DNA from: Eubacteriales bacterium
GTDB taxonomy: Bacteria; Bacillota_A; Clostridia; Lachnospirales; Lachnospiraceae
Assembly: GCA_030527765.1 (NCBI GenBank)
Contig: JAUNAE010000157.1
Span: 1,406-8,429 of the forward strand
Direction: 5' to 3'
Length of the DNA stretch: 7,024 nucleotides
The translations under genes were made by a program, and so were the position numbers. Shown in pieces: positions 5,532 to 7,024 of this stretch. How positions within the stretch are numbered: the stretch's first letter is position 1; each line of letters opens with the position of its first letter. The notes beneath the pieces are model-generated. The model worked only from the letters and a program-made list of their open reading frames with translations. It was not told where the DNA came from and made no database searches.

Positions 5532-6878
5532 ATGGCATTTGAAAGCTTAACAGATAAACTGCAAGGTGTATTTAAGAAGCTGCGAAGCAAAGGACGCCTG
5601 ACAGAAGCAGATGTAAAGATTGCTCTGAAAGAGGTTAAGATGGCACTCCTTGAAGCAGATGTTAACTTCAAGGTAGTTAAGCAGTTTACGAAATCCGTGC
5701 AGGAGCGTGCTGTTGGACAGGATGTAATGAATGGCCTGAATCCCGGCCAGATGGTAATCAAAATTGTAAACGAAGAGCTTGTGAATCTTATGGGTTCTGA
5801 GACAACCGAGATTACAATCAAACCGGGCAATGAGATCACAGTGATCATGATGGCAGGTCTTCAGGGTGCCGGTAAAACAACCACGATTGCAAAACTTGCC
5901 GGTCAGCTGAAGAGCAAAGGCAAGCATCCACTCCTTGTTGCATGTGATGTGTATCGTCCCGCAGCAGTCACACAGCTGCAGGTGAATGGAGAACGCCAGG
6001 GTGTGGAAGTTTTCTCCATGGGTGAGAAACAGAATCCTGTGGACATCGCAAAAGCAGCGATTGAGCATGCAAAAGGTCATCAGCAGAATGTAGTTCTGAT
6101 TGATACCGCAGGACGACTTCATGTAGATGAAGATATGATGCAGGAACTTGCGAACATTAAGGCTGCAGTTCATGTAGACAATACAATTCTTGTGTTAGAC
6201 GCCATGACTGGTCAGGATGCGGTCAATGTGGCTTCGACCTTTACTGAGAAGGTCGGAATCGACGGCGTTATTTTAACCAAGCTGGATGGAGATACCCGAG
6301 GCGGTGCGGCTTTGTCAATTAAGGCTGTCACAGGCAAGCCGATTCTCTATGTGGGAATGGGTGAGAAGCTTACGGATCTCGAACAGTTTTATCCGGATCG
6401 TATGGCATCCCGCATTCTCGGAATGGGAGATGTACTCAGTCTGATTGAGAAAGCTGAGGCGACGGTGGATAAAGAGCAGGCTGCAGAGATGCAGAAGAAG
6501 CTCAAAAAGATGGATTTTGACTTCAACGATTATCTGACCAGTATGGACCAGATGAACAAGATGGGCGGAATCGGCAGTATCCTTGGAATGCTTCCGGGTG
6601 TCGGAAACAAGGCAAAGGAACTGGAAGGAATGATTGATGAGAGTGCAATGAACCGCACAAAGGCAATTATCCTTTCGATGACCCCTCAGGAGAGAAGAAA
6701 TCCGTCGATTCTGAATCTTTCACGCAAGAATCGAATTGCAGCAGGTGCCGGTGTTCCGGTGGCAGAGGTGAACCGCCTCGTGAAGCAGTTCGAGCAGAGC
6801 AAGAAGATGATGAAACAGATGCCCGGTATGATGGGCGGCAAAGGTGGTATGAGAGGCGGCTTCAAGCTTCCTTTTTAA
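5532..6878 (+). CDS. ffh: Signal recognition particle protein Ffh (SRP54), GTPase
   Basis: Complete, 448 residues, the usual length. Ffh with the small SRP RNA binds signal sequences as they leave the ribosome and, through matched GTP hydrolysis with the receptor FtsY, delivers membrane proteins to the translocon. The N domain (about 1-95) has ALLEADVN at 38-45. The G domain (about 96-300) has the P-loop GLQGAGKTTT (109-118), DVYRPAA (139-145), DTAGR (191-195), TKLDG (249-253) and GMGEK (275-279). The methionine-rich M domain (about 310-448) has a finger loop near MNKMGGIGSILGMLPG (341-356), the RNA-binding SRKNRIAAGAG (398-408) and a Met/Gly-rich tail ending in FKLPF. GGAGGAG (5517-5523) lies 8 bases before the ATG, inside the end of ylxM. 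I see nothing missing or broken. The partner gene ftsY is not in the window. Confidence 0.98.
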   Translation: MAFESLTDKLQGVFKKLRSKGRLTEADVKIALKEVKMALLEADVNFKVVKQFTKSVQERAVGQDVMNGLNPGQMVIKIVNEELVNLMGSETTEITIKPGNEITVIMMAGLQGAGKTTTIAKLAGQLKSKGKHPLLVACDVYRPAAVTQLQVNGERQGVEVFSMGEKQNPVDIAKAAIEHAKGHQQNVVLIDTAGRLHVDEDMMQELANIKAAVHVDNTILVLDAMTGQDAVNVASTFTEKVGIDGVILTKLDGDTRGGAALSIKAVTGKPILYVGMGEKLTDLEQFYPDRMASRILGMGDVLSLIEKAEATVDKEQAAEMQKKLKKMDFDFNDYLTSMDQMNKMGGIGSILGMLPGVGNKAKELEGMIDESAMNRTKAIILSMTPQERRNPSILNLSRKNRIAAGAGVPVAEVNRLVKQFEQSKKMMKQMPGMMGGKGGMRGGFKLPF

Positions 6879-6889
6879 TACAATATCCA

Positions 6890-6907
6890 GTAACTTTGAA
6901 TGGTTAC
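6890..6907 (+). other. Short inverted repeat in the ffh/rpsP spacer
   Basis: GTAAC (6890-6894) and GTTAC (6903-6907) are complementary around an 8-base loop. The stem is weak and not followed by a T-run, so it is unlikely to terminate transcription. The 68-base spacer otherwise holds only the rpsP ribosome binding site, and I see no promoter in it. Confidence 0.3.
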
Positions 6908-6946
6908 GAATAAACTAATAATACATGATTATTTGGAGGAAAAGAA

Positions 6947-7024
6947 ATGGCAGTAAAGATTAGATTAAGAAGAATGGGACAGAAGAAAGCACCTTACTAT
7001 AGAATCGTTGTTGCAGATTCCCGC
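6947..7024 (+). CDS. rpsP: 30S ribosomal protein S16 (N-terminal part, runs off the window)
   Basis: The first 26 codons read [20 protein letters not shown] then VVADSR, the highly conserved N-terminus of bacterial S16, a small-subunit protein needed for 30S assembly. GGAGGAAA (6935-6942) lies 4 bases before the ATG. The order ffh then rpsP is common in Firmicutes, usually followed by a KH-domain protein, rimM, trmD and rplS, which would lie outside the window. About two thirds of the gene is missing only because the window ends. The small stem in the preceding spacer is the only possible control element seen. Confidence 0.97.
   Translation, partial: MAVKIRLRRMGQKKAPYYRIVVADSR

Overview
The window reads as chromosomal DNA of a low-to-mid GC Gram-positive anaerobe, most likely a Lachnospiraceae-like Clostridium. 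The case rests on strong AGGAGG-type ribosome binding sites, a consensus sigma-A promoter, a ylxM-ffh-rpsP order and the flavour of the glycosidases. The species cannot be named from the sequence. All recognised genes lie on the + strand, and no stretch over 300 bases lacks a gene.

Bases 1-5095 hold a galactoside-use module. It starts with the 3' part of a glycoside hydrolase family 2 (GH2) gene whose 5' end lies outside the window. This gene is split by a -1 frame change inside the overlap 742-802, where an A_AAA_AAC heptamer sits in exactly the right frame. Two bases after it begins a MelB-like GPH-family cation:sugar symporter (1311-2660). A 59-base spacer with an imperfect hairpin then leads to a GH36 alpha-galactosidase (2720-5095). 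The probable logic is uptake of melibiose- or raffinose-like galactosides by the symporter, cleavage of alpha-1,6-galactose in the cytoplasm by GH36, and removal of a beta-linked sugar by GH2. The substrates are inferred from family membership.

Bases 5096-5205 form a compact regulatory region. It contains a hairpin without a U-tract, an 8-bp inverted repeat whose right arm is the -35 box, a near-consensus promoter (TTGACA, 17 bp, TATGAT), and a 6-bp palindrome that fills the promoter spacer. The predicted leader before ylxM is only about 10 bases.

Bases 5206-7024 are a housekeeping protein-targeting and ribosome operon. It has ylxM (small HTH protein, 107 aa), ffh (signal recognition particle GTPase, 448 aa, complete) and the first 26 codons of rpsP (ribosomal protein S16), which runs off the end.

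The items most worth a second look are the GH2 frameshift site (programmed recoding versus a plain mutation) and the double-dyad ylxM promoter. In the latter, the inverted repeat carries a TTGACA on each strand, next to a gene for a protein with a sigma region-4-like HTH. I see no mobile element, CRISPR array, tRNA or rRNA.
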